Positions 34,316 through 42,926 of a stretch of DNA of 64,000 bases are shown in pieces (positions within the stretch are counted from its first letter, which is position 1; every line of letters begins with the position of its first letter). Source of the stretch: Agrococcus sp. Marseille-P2731 (lineage in GTDB: Bacteria > Actinomycetota > Actinomycetes > Actinomycetales > Microbacteriaceae); assembly GCF_900117395.1 (NCBI RefSeq), contig NZ_FPEG01000003.1:372001-436000 (forward strand). The letters run 5' to 3'. The translations under genes and the position numbers were made by a program. Below the pieces are notes generated by a model. The model searched no databases, had not been told where the DNA came from, and saw only the letters and a list, made by a program, of their open reading frames with translations.

Positions 34316-34747
34316 TCAGCCCTCGACGGTGATGCCCATGGAGCGGGCCGTGCCGGCGACGATCTTCGCAGCGCCTGCGAGGTCGTTCGCGTTGAGGTCC
34401 TGCATCTTCTGCTGCGCGATCTCCTCGACCTGCGCCTGCGTCAGCTTGCCGACCTTCGTCGTGTGCGGGACGCCAGAGCCCTTCTTGACGCCAGCTGCCT
34501 TCTTGATGAGCTCAGCGGCCGGCGGGGTCTTGAGCACGAAGTCGAACGAGCGGTCCTCGTAGACGGTGATCTCGACGGGGATGACGTTGCCGCGCTGGTT
34601 CTCCGTGGCAGCGTTGTACGCCTTGCAGAACTCCATGATGTTGACGCCGTGCTGGCCGAGCGCCGGACCGACCGGCGGCGCGGGGTTGGCGGCGCCGGCC
34701 TGGATCTGCAGCTTGATCAGACCCGTGACCTTCTTCTTGGGTGCCAT
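34316..34747 (-). CDS. rplK: 50S ribosomal protein L11
   Basis: A 143-residue protein. The N-terminal domain ([23 protein letters not shown], in parts; [15 protein letters not shown]) and the C-terminal rRNA-binding domain ([29 protein letters not shown], in parts) are complete. It binds the GTPase-associated centre of 23S rRNA, target of thiostrepton-type antibiotics. GGAAGAG precedes ATG 34747. It sits between nusG and rplA in the conserved order. Confidence 0.98.
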   Translation of the reverse strand: MAPKKKVTGLIKLQIQAGAANPAPPVGPALGQHGVNIMEFCKAYNAATENQRGNVIPVEITVYEDRSFDFVLKTPPAAELIKKAAGVKKGSGVPHTTKVGKLTQAQVEEIAQQKMQDLNANDLAGAAKIVAGTARSMGITVEG

Positions 34748-34822
34748 GTCTCTTCCTTCTTGGTGTGTCGCGGACGCGGGCTCGCCTGTGGAGCCCGGGA
34801 CCGCATCCAGCCCCTGTCGGGG

Positions 34823-35515
34823 CTAGAGCTTGCTGACCTGGCCGAAGCCGAGCTCGACAGGAGTCTCGCGCTCGAACAGGCTGACGAGCACGGTGAGCTT
34901 GCGGCTCGCCGGCTGGATCTCGGAGATCGTGCCGGGGAAGCCCGCGAACGAGCCCTCGGTGATCGTGATGGTCTCGCCGACCTCGAAGTCGACCTCCACC
35001 GTGAGCTGCGCGGGCTTCGCGTCGGGCGTGGCCTTCTGCTGCTCGGCGAGCTGCTCGTCGGCGATCGGCTTCAGCATCGTGAAGGCCTCGTCGAAGCGCA
35101 GCGGCGCGGGGTTGTGGGCGTTGCCGACGAAGCCGGTCACGCCAGGCGTGTGGCGGACGACGGACCAGGTGTCCTCGTCGAGGTCCATGCGCACGAGCAC
35201 GTAGCCCGGCACGCGCACGCGGTTGACGCGCTTGGCCTGGCCGTTCTTGGTCTCGAGCACGTCCTCCGTCGGCACCTGGATCTCGTAGATGCCCTCGACC
35301 TGCATGTTCTCGGCGCGCGAGGCGATGTTGGCCTTGACCTTCTTCTCGTAGCCAGCGTACGAGTGGATGACGAACCAGCGACCCGGCTTCATGCGCATCT
35401 CGCGCTTGAAGTCCTCGTAGGGGTCGGTCGTCGGCTCGGCCGGCTTCTCCTCGTCGGGGACGAGATCGTCGAGCGCCTTGTTCAGCTCGATGTCGAGGTC
35501 GTTGACGTCTGACAC
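34823..35515 (-). CDS. nusG: transcription elongation factor NusG
   Basis: A 230-residue protein, longer than E. coli NusG because of an acidic N-terminal extension (residues 1-45, [17 protein letters not shown]), common in actinobacteria. The NGN domain starts near [19 protein letters not shown]; the KOW domain contains [18 protein letters not shown]. It binds RNA polymerase and links it to Rho or the ribosome. GTG 35515 has AAGGAG seven to ten bases upstream. It follows secE by 34 bases. Confidence 0.97.
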   Translation of the reverse strand: MSDVNDLDIELNKALDDLVPDEEKPAEPTTDPYEDFKREMRMKPGRWFVIHSYAGYEKKVKANIASRAENMQVEGIYEIQVPTEDVLETKNGQAKRVNRVRVPGYVLVRMDLDEDTWSVVRHTPGVTGFVGNAHNPAPLRFDEAFTMLKPIADEQLAEQQKATPDAKPAQLTVEVDFEVGETITITEGSFAGFPGTISEIQPASRKLTVLVSLFERETPVELGFGQVSKL

Positions 35516-35549
35516 GTATCCACCTTCTCCTTCACGTCTCGGATCGGGC

Positions 35550-35819
35550 TCAGCCAGCGAGGCCGAACAGCGGCAGATCGCCGAACATCCAGCCGACGAA
35601 CGAGCCGAACACCAGGTCGAGAGCCGAGACGAGGAGCATCATGAAGACCACGAAGACGAGCACGACGAGCGTGTAGCGGATCAGCTCCTTGCGCGTCGGC
35701 GTGACGACCTTGCGGAGCTCGACCAGCACTTCCTTGAGGAAGGCGACCAGGCGCGCGAACGGGTTGCGAGAAGCAGCCTCGCGTGAGCGGGGTGCCTCCT
35801 CGATCGCGTTCTCAGCCAC
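35550..35819 (-). CDS. secE: preprotein translocase subunit SecE
   Basis: An 89-residue single-span SecE. The amphipathic helix [31 protein letters not shown] precedes the transmembrane helix (about 51-73). It is the small essential subunit of the SecYEG channel. Start is GTG 35819 after GAAGGG. It lies between tRNA-Trp and nusG as in other actinobacteria. Confidence 0.96.
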   Translation of the reverse strand: MAENAIEEAPRSREAASRNPFARLVAFLKEVLVELRKVVTPTRKELIRYTLVVLVFVVFMMLLVSALDLVFGSFVGWMFGDLPLFGLAG

Positions 35820-35887
35820 AGTGACCCTTCGTCCGTTCGGCCCGGCGAATGCCGGAGCCCATCAGGCCCCGGTTCCGGAGCCCTGAG

Positions 35888-35960
35888 CAGGGCGGACAGG
35901 ACTCGAACCTGCAACCTGCGGTTTTGGAGACCGCTGCTCTACCAATTGAGCCACCGCCCT
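35888..35960 (-). tRNA. trnW: tRNA-Trp (CCA anticodon)
   Basis: A 73-base cloverleaf. Acceptor AGGGCGG pairs with CCGCCCT, D-arm GCTC/GAGC, anticodon stem GCGGT/ACCGC with loop CTCCAAA, and T-loop TTCGAGT. Discriminator is G73 and CCA is not encoded. It precedes secE on the same strand. Confidence 0.97.
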
Positions 35961-36035
35961 GGGCTGGTGGCATCCCACGCGGTCGTGAGCCCGGAGGCAC
36001 GCAACAGCATGGCGATCGTCAACCACCAAGGGAAC

Positions 36036-36065
36036 AGCATACTTCGACTCGGAGGCCCCTGTCCA
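36036..36065 (-). promoter_or_regulatory. promoter for tRNA-Trp and possibly secE-nusG
   Basis: TGGACA (36060-36065), an 18-base spacer and TATGCT (36036-36041) on the minus strand. It would start about 70 bases before the tRNA. Confidence 0.6.
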
Positions 36066-36143
36066 CTTGGGGCGCGCGTCGCTGGCGCGTCGGGTCGGCC
36101 GCACGCCAGCGCGCCGCATCCGCCGCGGCCTAGGCTTGGTGCC

Positions 36144-37337
36144 GTGAACCGCATCGCCGCGCGCATCGCCGCCATCAACGAATCCGCCACCCTCAAGGTC
36201 GACGCGAAGGCCAAGGCCCTCAAGGCCCAGGGTCGCGACGTGATCTCCTATGCCGCGGGCGAGCCCGACTTCGCGACGCCGCCGAACATCGTCGAGGCGG
36301 CGCAGCGCGCGCTCGCCGACCCGAAGAACTATCGCTACACCCCCGCTGCGGGCCTGCCGGAGCTGCGCGAGGCCGTGGCGGCGAAGACCCTGCGCGACTC
36401 AGGCCTCGAGGTCGCGGCGAGCCAGGTGCTCGTCACGAACGGCGGCAAGCAGTCGGTGTACCAGGCGTTCCAGACGATCCTCGACCCGGGCGACGAGGTG
36501 CTCGTGCCCACGCCCTACTGGACCACCTACCCCGAGGCCATCGCCCTCACCGGCGCGACGCAGGTCGACGTCTTCGCGGGCGCCGACCAGGGCTACCTCG
36601 TCACCGTCGACCAGCTCGAGGCGGCGCGCACCGAGCGCACGAAGGCGCTGCTCATGGTGAGCCCCTCGAACCCGACGGGCGCCGTGTACCCGGCCGACCA
36701 CATCCGCGCCATCGCCGAGTGGGCCGAGAGCCACGGGCTGTGGGTCGTGAGCGACGAGATCTATCAGAACCTCACCTACGACGGCGAGCGCGCGCTGTCG
36801 ATCGTCGAAGCACTGCCGGCGATCGCCGACCGCACGATCCTCGTCAACGGCGTCGCGAAGACCTATGCGATGACCGGCTGGCGCGTGGGCTGGATGGTGG
36901 GCCCGGCCGACGTCATCAAGGCGGCGGGCAACCTGCAGTCGCACCTGACGAGCAACGTGAACAACGTGGCGCAGCTCGGCGCTGTCGAGGCGCTCAACGG
37001 GCCGCAGGACGCGGTGGCAGAGATGCTGACGGCCTTCGACCGCCGGCGGCAGACGATCGTCGGCGAGCTGTCCAAGATCCCCGGCTTCTCGGTGCCGACG
37101 CCGAAGGGCGCCTTCTACGTCTACGCGGATGTGTCGGGGCTGCTGGGGCAGGAGTGGGGCGGGGTCACACCCACATCGAGCCTGGAGCTCGCCGACCTGA
37201 TGCTCGAGCAGGCCGAGGTCGCGGCAGTGCCGGGCGAGGCGTTCGGGCCGTCGGGGTACCTGCGCTTCTCCTACGCGCTCGGCGACGACGCGCTGCTCGA
37301 GGGCGTGCAGCGGCTGCAGCGGCTCTTCGGCGCCTGA
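36144..37337 (+). CDS. aspC: class I aspartate-type aminotransferase
   Basis: A 397-residue PLP aminotransferase. The Schiff-base lysine is in [17 protein letters not shown], the cofactor Asn/Asp-Tyr set in [10 protein letters not shown] and [13 protein letters not shown], and the carboxylate-binding Arg in [12 protein letters not shown]. It transfers amino groups between aspartate and 2-oxoglutarate or related pairs. TAGGCT (36131-36136) lies seven bases before GTG 36144 with no Shine-Dalgarno, suggesting a leaderless start. It is divergent from tRNA-Trp. Confidence 0.9.
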   Translation: MNRIAARIAAINESATLKVDAKAKALKAQGRDVISYAAGEPDFATPPNIVEAAQRALADPKNYRYTPAAGLPELREAVAAKTLRDSGLEVAASQVLVTNGGKQSVYQAFQTILDPGDEVLVPTPYWTTYPEAIALTGATQVDVFAGADQGYLVTVDQLEAARTERTKALLMVSPSNPTGAVYPADHIRAIAEWAESHGLWVVSDEIYQNLTYDGERALSIVEALPAIADRTILVNGVAKTYAMTGWRVGWMVGPADVIKAAGNLQSHLTSNVNNVAQLGAVEALNGPQDAVAEMLTAFDRRRQTIVGELSKIPGFSVPTPKGAFYVYADVSGLLGQEWGGVTPTSSLELADLMLEQAEVAAVPGEAFGPSGYLRFSYALGDDALLEGVQRLQRLFGA

Positions 37338-37443
37338 GCCGCGCATGCTCGAGGTGCGGGCGGTTCGACGCGACGACCGGTCGGCACTGACGGCCGTCTT
37401 CGCGTCGGCGCGCTGACTGAGCGCGACGGCGGCGCCCGCCACC

Positions 37444-37457
37444 CCACCGATCGGTGG
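37444..37457. promoter_or_regulatory. 14-bp perfect palindrome upstream of ABC-2/two-component operon
   Basis: CCACCGATCGGTGG is fully self-complementary and lies 36-49 bases before the start of the ABC ATPase gene, near the -35 region. It is a good candidate for the site of the NarL-type regulator at the end of the operon. Confidence 0.5.
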
Positions 37458-37492
37458 ATGCGCGGTGCCGGCAGCGCCGCCAGCCTGGAGGC

Positions 37493-38392
37493 ATGAGCAC
37501 AGCACCAGCGGTCGTCGTCGACGGCCTCACGAAGCGCTATGGCGATCGCATCGCCGTCGACGGCGTCTCCTTCGAGATCGAGCGCGGCGAGACCTTCGCC
37601 CTGCTCGGCCCGAACGGCGCCGGCAAGTCCACCACCGTCGAGATGCTCGAGGGCTTCCGCACCCCGACGAGCGGCAGGGCGCGCGTGCTCGGCGTCGACC
37701 CGCGCACGGGCGACCGCGCCTGGCGCAGTCGCATCGGCGTCGTGCTGCAGTCGAGCGGGCAGGCGGGCATGCTGACGGTGCGCGAGATCCTGACGCACTT
37801 CGCCCGAGTCTTCCCCCGCGCGCGGGACGTCGACGAGACCATCGCGGCGGTCGGCCTCGGCGAGCACGCGAGGCGCCGCGTCGGCAAGCTGTCGGGCGGC
37901 CAGCAGCGGCGCGTCGACGTCGCGCTCGGCATCATCGGTCGCCCGGAGGTCCTCTTCCTCGACGAGCCCACGACCGGTTTCGACCCGCAGGCGCGAAGGC
38001 AGTTCTGGGAGCTCATCCGCGCGGTCGCTGCAGACGGCACCACCATCCTGCTCACCACCCACTACCTCGATGAGGCCGAGCAGCTCGCCGACCGCGCCGG
38101 CATCATCGCCGGCGGCCGGCTGCTCGCGCTCGACAGCGTCGATCGCATCGGCGGCGCCGAGGCGCGCACGCCGATCGTGCGGTGGGCGGATGCCTCCGGT
38201 CACCACGAGGTGCGAACGCTCGAGCCCGCGGCCGTGGTGCGGGCGCTCGCCGGTGAGCCGCGCGAGCTCGAGATCGTGCGGCCGTCGCTCGAGGACGTCT
38301 ACCTGGAGCTGCTCGCTGCCGCGCCGCCCGGGGACGGCACGGAACCGGATCGACGCGGCGCCCGCTCCCAGGTCGAGGAGGTCGCGGCATGA
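37493..38392 (+). CDS. ABC-2 type exporter ATPase
   Basis: A 299-residue ATPase of the drug/antibiotic exporter (DrrA/LnrL-like) branch. Walker A GPNGAGKST, Q-loop VVLQSSGQAGML, signature LSGGQQRRVDVALGI, Walker B LFLDEPTTGFD and switch HYLDEAEQLADR are present. The C-terminal 80 residues are the usual regulatory extension. The ATG has no spaced ribosome site; CAGCCT lies six bases upstream, so it is probably leaderless. It overlaps the permease gene by 4 bp and heads a four-gene operon with a sensor and regulator. Confidence 0.92.
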   Translation: MSTAPAVVVDGLTKRYGDRIAVDGVSFEIERGETFALLGPNGAGKSTTVEMLEGFRTPTSGRARVLGVDPRTGDRAWRSRIGVVLQSSGQAGMLTVREILTHFARVFPRARDVDETIAAVGLGEHARRRVGKLSGGQQRRVDVALGIIGRPEVLFLDEPTTGFDPQARRQFWELIRAVAADGTTILLTTHYLDEAEQLADRAGIIAGGRLLALDSVDRIGGAEARTPIVRWADASGHHEVRTLEPAAVVRALAGEPRELEIVRPSLEDVYLELLAAAPPGDGTEPDRRGARSQVEEVAA

Positions 38393-39258
38393 GTGCCTCC
38401 GCCGTCAGCCGGCCGGCCGCACCCGAGGGCATCCGGCCCCGCGGCATCCGCCCATGGCACACCGCGCGATGCGCTGTCGACCGCATCCGGGTCGAGCTGC
38501 TGCAGTACGTGCGACGCAGCGACGCGATGGTCTTCACGTTCCTGTTCCCGGTGCTCCTGTTCGTCATCTTCGCGAGCGCGTTCGGCGATCTCGACCCGAT
38601 GCTCGAGATCGACGGCCAGGTCGTGACGCAGGCGCACACCTACCTGCCCGCCATGCTCGCCGCGGGGGTGTTCCTGACGGGTGTGCAGAACCTCGGCATC
38701 GAGATCGCGGTCGAGCGCAACGACGGCACGCTGCAGCGCCTGGCCGCGACGCCGCTGCCGGTGCTCGCCTACTTCATCGGCAAGCTCGGCCAGCTCGTCG
38801 TCACCGCGCTCGCGCAGGCGGCGCTGCTGCTGCTCGTGGCGCGGTTCGCGTTCGGCATGGAGCTGCCGAGCGAGCCGGAGCGCTGGCTCACGCTCGCGTC
38901 GGTGTTCCTCGCCGCGCTCGTCTGCTTCGCGGCCATCGGCGTCGTGATCGCCCAGATCCCCCGCTCGGTGAGCTCCGCATCCGCCGTCGTCATCCCCGTC
39001 GCGCTCGTCCTGCAGTTCATATCCGGCGTCTTCCTCCCCTTCACGCTCCTCCCAGACTGGTTGCAGACCGTCGCCAACCTCTTCCCGCTCGCGTGGGTCG
39101 CCCACGGCTTCCGCTCGGCGATGCTGCCCGACATCGCTCGATTCCTCGAGGTCGGCGAGGTGTGGGACCTGCCGATGGTCGCGGTCATGTTGGGCGCTTG
39201 GGCGGTCGTGGGTACCGTGATCGCAGCGGCGACGTTCCGCTGGGTGAAGCGCGCGTGA
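38389..39258 (+). CDS. ABC-2 type exporter permease
   Basis: A 289-residue membrane protein with six helices and the ABC-2 motif set: VELLQYVRRSDAMVFTFLFPVLLFVIF near the N-terminus, EIAVERNDGTLQRLAATPLPVLAYFIGK before helix 3, and FISGVFLPFTLLPDWLQTVANLFPL before helix 6. It pairs with the ATPase just upstream (ATGA overlap). The likely role is export of, or resistance to, membrane-active compounds; the substrate is not readable. Confidence 0.9.
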   Translation: MSASAVSRPAAPEGIRPRGIRPWHTARCAVDRIRVELLQYVRRSDAMVFTFLFPVLLFVIFASAFGDLDPMLEIDGQVVTQAHTYLPAMLAAGVFLTGVQNLGIEIAVERNDGTLQRLAATPLPVLAYFIGKLGQLVVTALAQAALLLLVARFAFGMELPSEPERWLTLASVFLAALVCFAAIGVVIAQIPRSVSSASAVVIPVALVLQFISGVFLPFTLLPDWLQTVANLFPLAWVAHGFRSAMLPDIARFLEVGEVWDLPMVAVMLGAWAVVGTVIAAATFRWVKRA

Positions 39259-39284
39259 CGGCCGCGCGCCGGGAGGAGCGGAGG

Positions 39285-40439
39285 ATGACGGATGCAGCCC
39301 TCCGACGCCCACCGGCGGATGATCCGCGGGTGTGGGACGCGTATGTCGGGATCGGTGCGCTCGTGCTCTCGGGCGTCGCGTGCTTCGCCGCACCGACGCC
39401 CGCCGCCATCGGCCTCGGTGCCTCGGGCGTGCTGGTCATCGCGGTGGCGTACGCGCTGACGCGGCGCCGGATGGTGGCCGATCGGCCCAGCGCGGCGTTC
39501 CAGGTCGTCGCGGTGATCGCTTGCGCCGCCGCCGCCTACGCCTTCGGGCCGCTCGCGAGCGCGCAGGCGCTCGTGGCGCCGCTGCTGTGGATGTCGTCGG
39601 GCACGAGCACTCGGCGCGCAGTGGTGACGAACGTCGCGCTGTTCGGCGCTGTGCTCGGCGCCTTCGCGCTGCGGGGCAGCGAGATCGGACTGCTCGCCAC
39701 GACGCAGGCGCTCAGCCTCGCGTTCAGCCTCGTCATCGGCCTGTGGATCTCGGGCCTGGCGCGCGCGAACGACGAGCGCGAGCGCCTCATCGGCGAGCTC
39801 GAGCACGCGCACGCGAGCGTGGCAAGACTGAGCGGCGAGCAGGCGACTGCCGCCGAGCGGGCGCGGATGGCGCGCGATCTGCACGACACCATCGCGCAGG
39901 ACCTCGCGGCGATCGCGATGCTCGCTCAGCGCTCCCAGCTCGACCGCGAGGCGCTGCGCTCGATCGAGCAGCTCGCGCAGGACTCGCTGGTTCAGGTGCG
40001 CGGCATGGCCGCAGCCCACGCTGGAGTCGGACTCGACGATGGGCTGCAGGTCGCGCTCGAGCGGCTCGGCGGGCGGTTCCAGGCCGAGACGGGTGTCGTC
40101 GTCGCCGTCGAGGCCGCGCTCGTCCCGCTCCCGGTCGACGTCGAGGTCGCCCTGCTGCGGACGGCGCAGGAGGCGCTCGCGAACGTGCGCAAGCACGCGG
40201 CGGCGCGCCGCGTCGAGGTGCGGGTGTCGACGGATGCGTCGGGCACCGTGCTGTCGGTGGCCGACGACGGGCAGGGCTTCGACCGCGCGTCGGTCTCGCG
40301 AGGCCTCGGGCTGCAGGGCCTGGACGAGCGCATGGCGCTCGCCGGCGGCAGCCTGGAGATCGAATCCTCGCCGGCGGGCACGACCGTGACCGCACGGCTG
40401 GCGGCCGCGCCCGCTGCGACGCAGGGCGGTGGCGCGTGA
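39285..40439 (+). CDS. NarL-type sensor histidine kinase (HisKA_3) of the ABC-2 operon
   Basis: A 384-residue kinase. Four to six hydrophobic segments (20-155) with very short loops suggest sensing within the membrane, as in DesK/LnrJ-like kinases. HisKA_3 has phospho-His200 in ARDLHDTIAQDLAAIAM; the ATPase domain shows EALANVRKHA, VADDGQGFD and GLGLQGLDERMALAGG. I choose ATG 39285 behind GGAGGAG; GTG 39255, which overlaps the permease stop (GTGA), is in frame and would add ten residues. Its stop overlaps the regulator. Confidence 0.9.
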   Translation: MTDAALRRPPADDPRVWDAYVGIGALVLSGVACFAAPTPAAIGLGASGVLVIAVAYALTRRRMVADRPSAAFQVVAVIACAAAAYAFGPLASAQALVAPLLWMSSGTSTRRAVVTNVALFGAVLGAFALRGSEIGLLATTQALSLAFSLVIGLWISGLARANDERERLIGELEHAHASVARLSGEQATAAERARMARDLHDTIAQDLAAIAMLAQRSQLDREALRSIEQLAQDSLVQVRGMAAAHAGVGLDDGLQVALERLGGRFQAETGVVVAVEAALVPLPVDVEVALLRTAQEALANVRKHAAARRVEVRVSTDASGTVLSVADDGQGFDRASVSRGLGLQGLDERMALAGGSLEIESSPAGTTVTARLAAAPAATQGGGA

Positions 40440-41050
40440 TCCGCGTCGTGGTCGCCGACGACCATCCCGTCGTCCGCGGTGGACTGGTCGCGCTGCTCGC
40501 GGAGGCGAGTGACATCGAGGTGGTCGGGCAGGCCGCCGACGGGGATGCGCTCGTGCGCGTCGCGCTCGAGCAGCGGCCCGATGTCGTGCTCACCGATCTG
40601 CGCATGCCCGGTGTCGGCGGGGCCGAGGCGACAAGACGGATCCGCGCCGCGCTCGAGGCCACGCACGTGCTCATCCTGACGACCTACGAGACGGATGCCG
40701 ACATCTTGGCGGCGACCGAGGCCGGAGCCACGGGCTACCTGCTGAAGGCCGCGCCTCCGCTCGAGATCTTCGCCGGCATCCGCGCAGCGGCGAGGGGCGA
40801 GCGCGCCATGGCGCCGAGCGTGGCGCGCGCGCTGGCCGAGCGTCAGCGCACCCCTGCGATCGCGCTCTCGGCGCGCGAGCGGGAGGTGCTCGCGCTCATG
40901 AAGCAGGGCTCGACGAACGCCGCGATCGGGGCCACCCTCTTCATCGGGGAGGCCACCGTGAAGTCGCACGTGCAGTCGATCTTCTCGAAGCTCGGCGTGC
41001 GAGACCGCACGAGCGCGGTCGCGATCGCGCTGCAGCGCGGGCTGCTCTAG
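40436..41050 (+). CDS. NarL/LuxR-family response regulator of the ABC-2 operon
   Basis: A 204-residue regulator. Phospho-acceptor Asp54 (VVLTDLRMPGVGG), Lys in YLLKAAPPLE, and a GerE domain LSAREREVLALMKQGSTNAAIGATLFIGEATVKSHVQSIFSKLG (read in parts). GTG 40436 overlaps the kinase stop by 4 bp. The operon ATPase-permease-kinase-regulator matches the linearmycin (Lnr) type of self-controlled exporter, so it probably activates its own operon through the palindrome at 37444. Confidence 0.92.
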   Translation: MIRVVVADDHPVVRGGLVALLAEASDIEVVGQAADGDALVRVALEQRPDVVLTDLRMPGVGGAEATRRIRAALEATHVLILTTYETDADILAATEAGATGYLLKAAPPLEIFAGIRAAARGERAMAPSVARALAERQRTPAIALSAREREVLALMKQGSTNAAIGATLFIGEATVKSHVQSIFSKLGVRDRTSAVAIALQRGLL

Positions 41051-41106
41051 CGGTCAGGCGTGGGCGCGGCTCGTTGCGGGGCGCGGCACGCGCCGCAAGC
41101 CGGCAC

Positions 41107-41197
41107 GCACGACGCAAGCCCGACAGGCAGGATCCGCGGCCGTGGAAGCGCGGCGGTCCGGAAGCGCACGAGCAGGGATGCGCCGCTTGCGTCGTGC
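41107..41197. repeat. 13-bp perfect inverted repeat spaced by 65 bases
   Basis: GCACGACGCAAGC (41107-41119) and GCTTGCGTCGTGC (41185-41197). It lies in the 263-base gap between the convergent regulator and murB genes, which holds no gene. It may be an extended terminator structure or a degenerate small element. Confidence 0.6.
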
Positions 41198-41280
41198 ACG
41201 CGAGGGCCGCCGGGAGGGCGGCGCGGGAGGGCAGCCGGGAGGGCTGACCGAGAGCGACGAGCAGCCGAGCCGCCCGAATC

Positions 41281-41309
41281 GGCGGGCCAGGGGCCGGCGG
41301 GGGCCCGCC
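41281..41309. terminator. stem-loop after murB
   Basis: GGCGGGCC (41281-41288) pairs with GGCCCGCC (41302-41309), five bases past the murB stop on the minus strand. Confidence 0.55.
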
Positions 41310-41313
41310 GTCG

Positions 41314-42507
41314 CTACAGCGGCAGGCCCACGAGCACCGGCTCGGGCACGAGGTGCACGCCGAACTGGTTCTCGACCCTGGCCTGCACGAAGCGCGCGAG
41401 CTCTGCGACCTGCTCGCCCGTCGCGCCGCCGCGATTCGTGAGCGCGAGCGTGTGCTTCGACGAGATCGCTGCGCGCGAGCCCGGCAGGCAGAAGCCGCGC
41501 CCGATGCCCGAGTGCTCGATGAGCCACGCGGCCGACAGCTTCACCTGCGGCACCGGCCGCTCGAGGGGCGGCAGCGCGTCGGGCTCGGCCTCAGGCCCAT
41601 CGGCGCTGAGGGGCACCACGACCGTCGAGGGCTGCGGCGACATCGACCAGCGAGGTGCCGCATCCGGAAGCGTCGCCGCGAAGCGCGCCGAGACGATCGG
41701 GTTGGTGAAGAACGAGCCGGCGCTCACCGAGTCGGGGTCGTCGGAGAGCACCATGCCCTTCGAGCGCCGCAGCTCGAGCACCGCCGAGCGCAGGTCGTCG
41801 AGGGGTACGCGCGTGCCGAGGTCGACGCCGAGGGCGGTCGCGAGCTGCTGGTAGGCGATCGGCTGGCTGCGACCGTCGGCCGAGCGGCGCAGCCGCAGGT
41901 CGACCGACAGCACGACGCCCGTCAGCAGCCCGCGCTTGATCGCGGACTCGCGGTAGCCGAGCCGCAGCTCGGCCGCCGGCACCGACCGCACCGCGAGCTC
42001 ACCGCGCTCGTCGCGCGTCAGCAGCTCGACGCCGAGCAGCGTCGACGCGACCTCCTGCCCGTACGCGCCGATGTTCTGGATCGGCGCCGCACCCACCGAG
42101 CCCGGGATCCCGCTGAGGGCCTCAAGCCCCGCGAGGCCCTCGGCGACCGAGTGCGCGACCAGCGCATCCCACCCCTCGCCAGCTTCGACGCGCAGCACGA
42201 CCGAGTCGTCGGCCGGCGGCTCCTCCCCCGCAGGGCGGTGGGGGCGCTCTGCTGTGGGCAGGGTGCGGATGCCTCGGGTCGCCACGCGCAGGACCGTGCC
42301 GTCGAAGGGCTCGGAGGAGGAGACCGTGTTGGAGCCGCCACCGAGCAGCAGCAGCGGCGTGTAGTCGTCGTCGATCGCTTCGGCGTACGCCGCGGCGACC
42401 TCGTCGCGGGTGGTGGCCTCGACCCACGTCGCGACCTCGCCGCCCACCCGCATCGTCGTGGCGTCGGCCAGGCGTCGGGGCTCGGCGCTCCCGGGCTGCT
42501 CGCTCAT
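41314..42507 (-). CDS. murB: UDP-N-acetylenolpyruvoylglucosamine reductase
   Basis: A 397-residue FAD enzyme that reduces UDP-GlcNAc-enolpyruvate to UDP-MurNAc in peptidoglycan synthesis. The FAD domain shows TTMRVGGEVATWVEA, LLLLGGGSNTVSSSEPFDGTV and SGIPGSVGAAPIQNIGAYGQEV (in parts). The MurB C-terminal domain has SAGSFFTNPIVS, with the catalytic Ser, and SAAWLIEHSGI. Long inserts near 85-100 and 285-320 make it larger than E. coli MurB. ATG 42507 overlaps the MaoC stop by 4 bp, so it is the third gene of that operon. Confidence 0.95.
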   Translation of the reverse strand: MSEQPGSAEPRRLADATTMRVGGEVATWVEATTRDEVAAAYAEAIDDDYTPLLLLGGGSNTVSSSEPFDGTVLRVATRGIRTLPTAERPHRPAGEEPPADDSVVLRVEAGEGWDALVAHSVAEGLAGLEALSGIPGSVGAAPIQNIGAYGQEVASTLLGVELLTRDERGELAVRSVPAAELRLGYRESAIKRGLLTGVVLSVDLRLRRSADGRSQPIAYQQLATALGVDLGTRVPLDDLRSAVLELRRSKGMVLSDDPDSVSAGSFFTNPIVSARFAATLPDAAPRWSMSPQPSTVVVPLSADGPEAEPDALPPLERPVPQVKLSAAWLIEHSGIGRGFCLPGSRAAISSKHTLALTNRGGATGEQVAELARFVQARVENQFGVHLVPEPVLVGLPL

Positions 42508-42926
42508 CGGGCGGTGGCGACGACGACCTGCGCCTTGCCGAGCACGGTCGACTCGCCGACGGTCACGGTGAGGTCGATGCGGGCAGTGCCCTCGCCGAGC
42601 TGGCCGACCTTCGCGACGATGCGCAGCAGCGCTCCCGCCTCGGGGTCGACCACGACGGGGCGCGTGAAGCGCACCTGGTAGTCCAGGATGCGCGCGGGGC
42701 CTGCCCAGTCGACGACCGGCTGCACCGCGGCGCCCATCGTGAGCATGCCGTGGGCCAGCACGCCCGGCAGGCCGACGGCCGCGGCGACGTCGTCGCGGTA
42801 GTGGATCGCGTTGAAGTCGCCCGAGGCGCCGGCGTAGCGCACGAGCGACTCGCGCGTGAAGGTCAGGTCGCGCTCGGCGACGACCTGGCCGACCTCGAGC
42901 TGCTGGAGCTCCTGCTGCTGGCTCAT
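42504..42926 (-). CDS. MaoC-like hot-dog dehydratase (HadB-like)
   Basis: A 140-residue single hot-dog protein with the R-hydratase motif SGDFNAIHYRDDVAAAVGLPGVLAHGML, read in parts, including the catalytic Asp and His. In mycobacteria the equivalent gene (hadB) lies between metT and trpT and encodes the FAS-II dehydratase subunit with HadA. Microbacteriaceae lack mycolic acids, so here it probably dehydrates another 3-hydroxyacyl thioester; that is inference. Overlaps both neighbours by 4 bp. Confidence 0.88.
   Translation of the reverse strand: MSQQQELQQLEVGQVVAERDLTFTRESLVRYAGASGDFNAIHYRDDVAAAVGLPGVLAHGMLTMGAAVQPVVDWAGPARILDYQVRFTRPVVVDPEAGALLRIVAKVGQLGEGTARIDLTVTVGESTVLGKAQVVVATAR

Noticed and set aside
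35888..35960. tRNA-Trp as an integration site.
   Set aside because: No repeat of the tRNA 3' end and no integrase was seen within the window; the flanking gene order is the standard actinobacterial one.
37345..37416. A 23-codon open frame beginning MLEVRAVRRDDRSALTAVF that resembles the start of a GNAT acetyltransferase.
   Set aside because: It is too short, has no ribosome site or leaderless -10, and no GNAT core follows in any frame. It could be a remnant, but evidence is insufficient.
42923..42926. Frameshift or fusion between the two MaoC genes.
   Set aside because: They overlap by a clean ATGA and both have complete single hot-dog domains of normal length, as in hadA-hadB.
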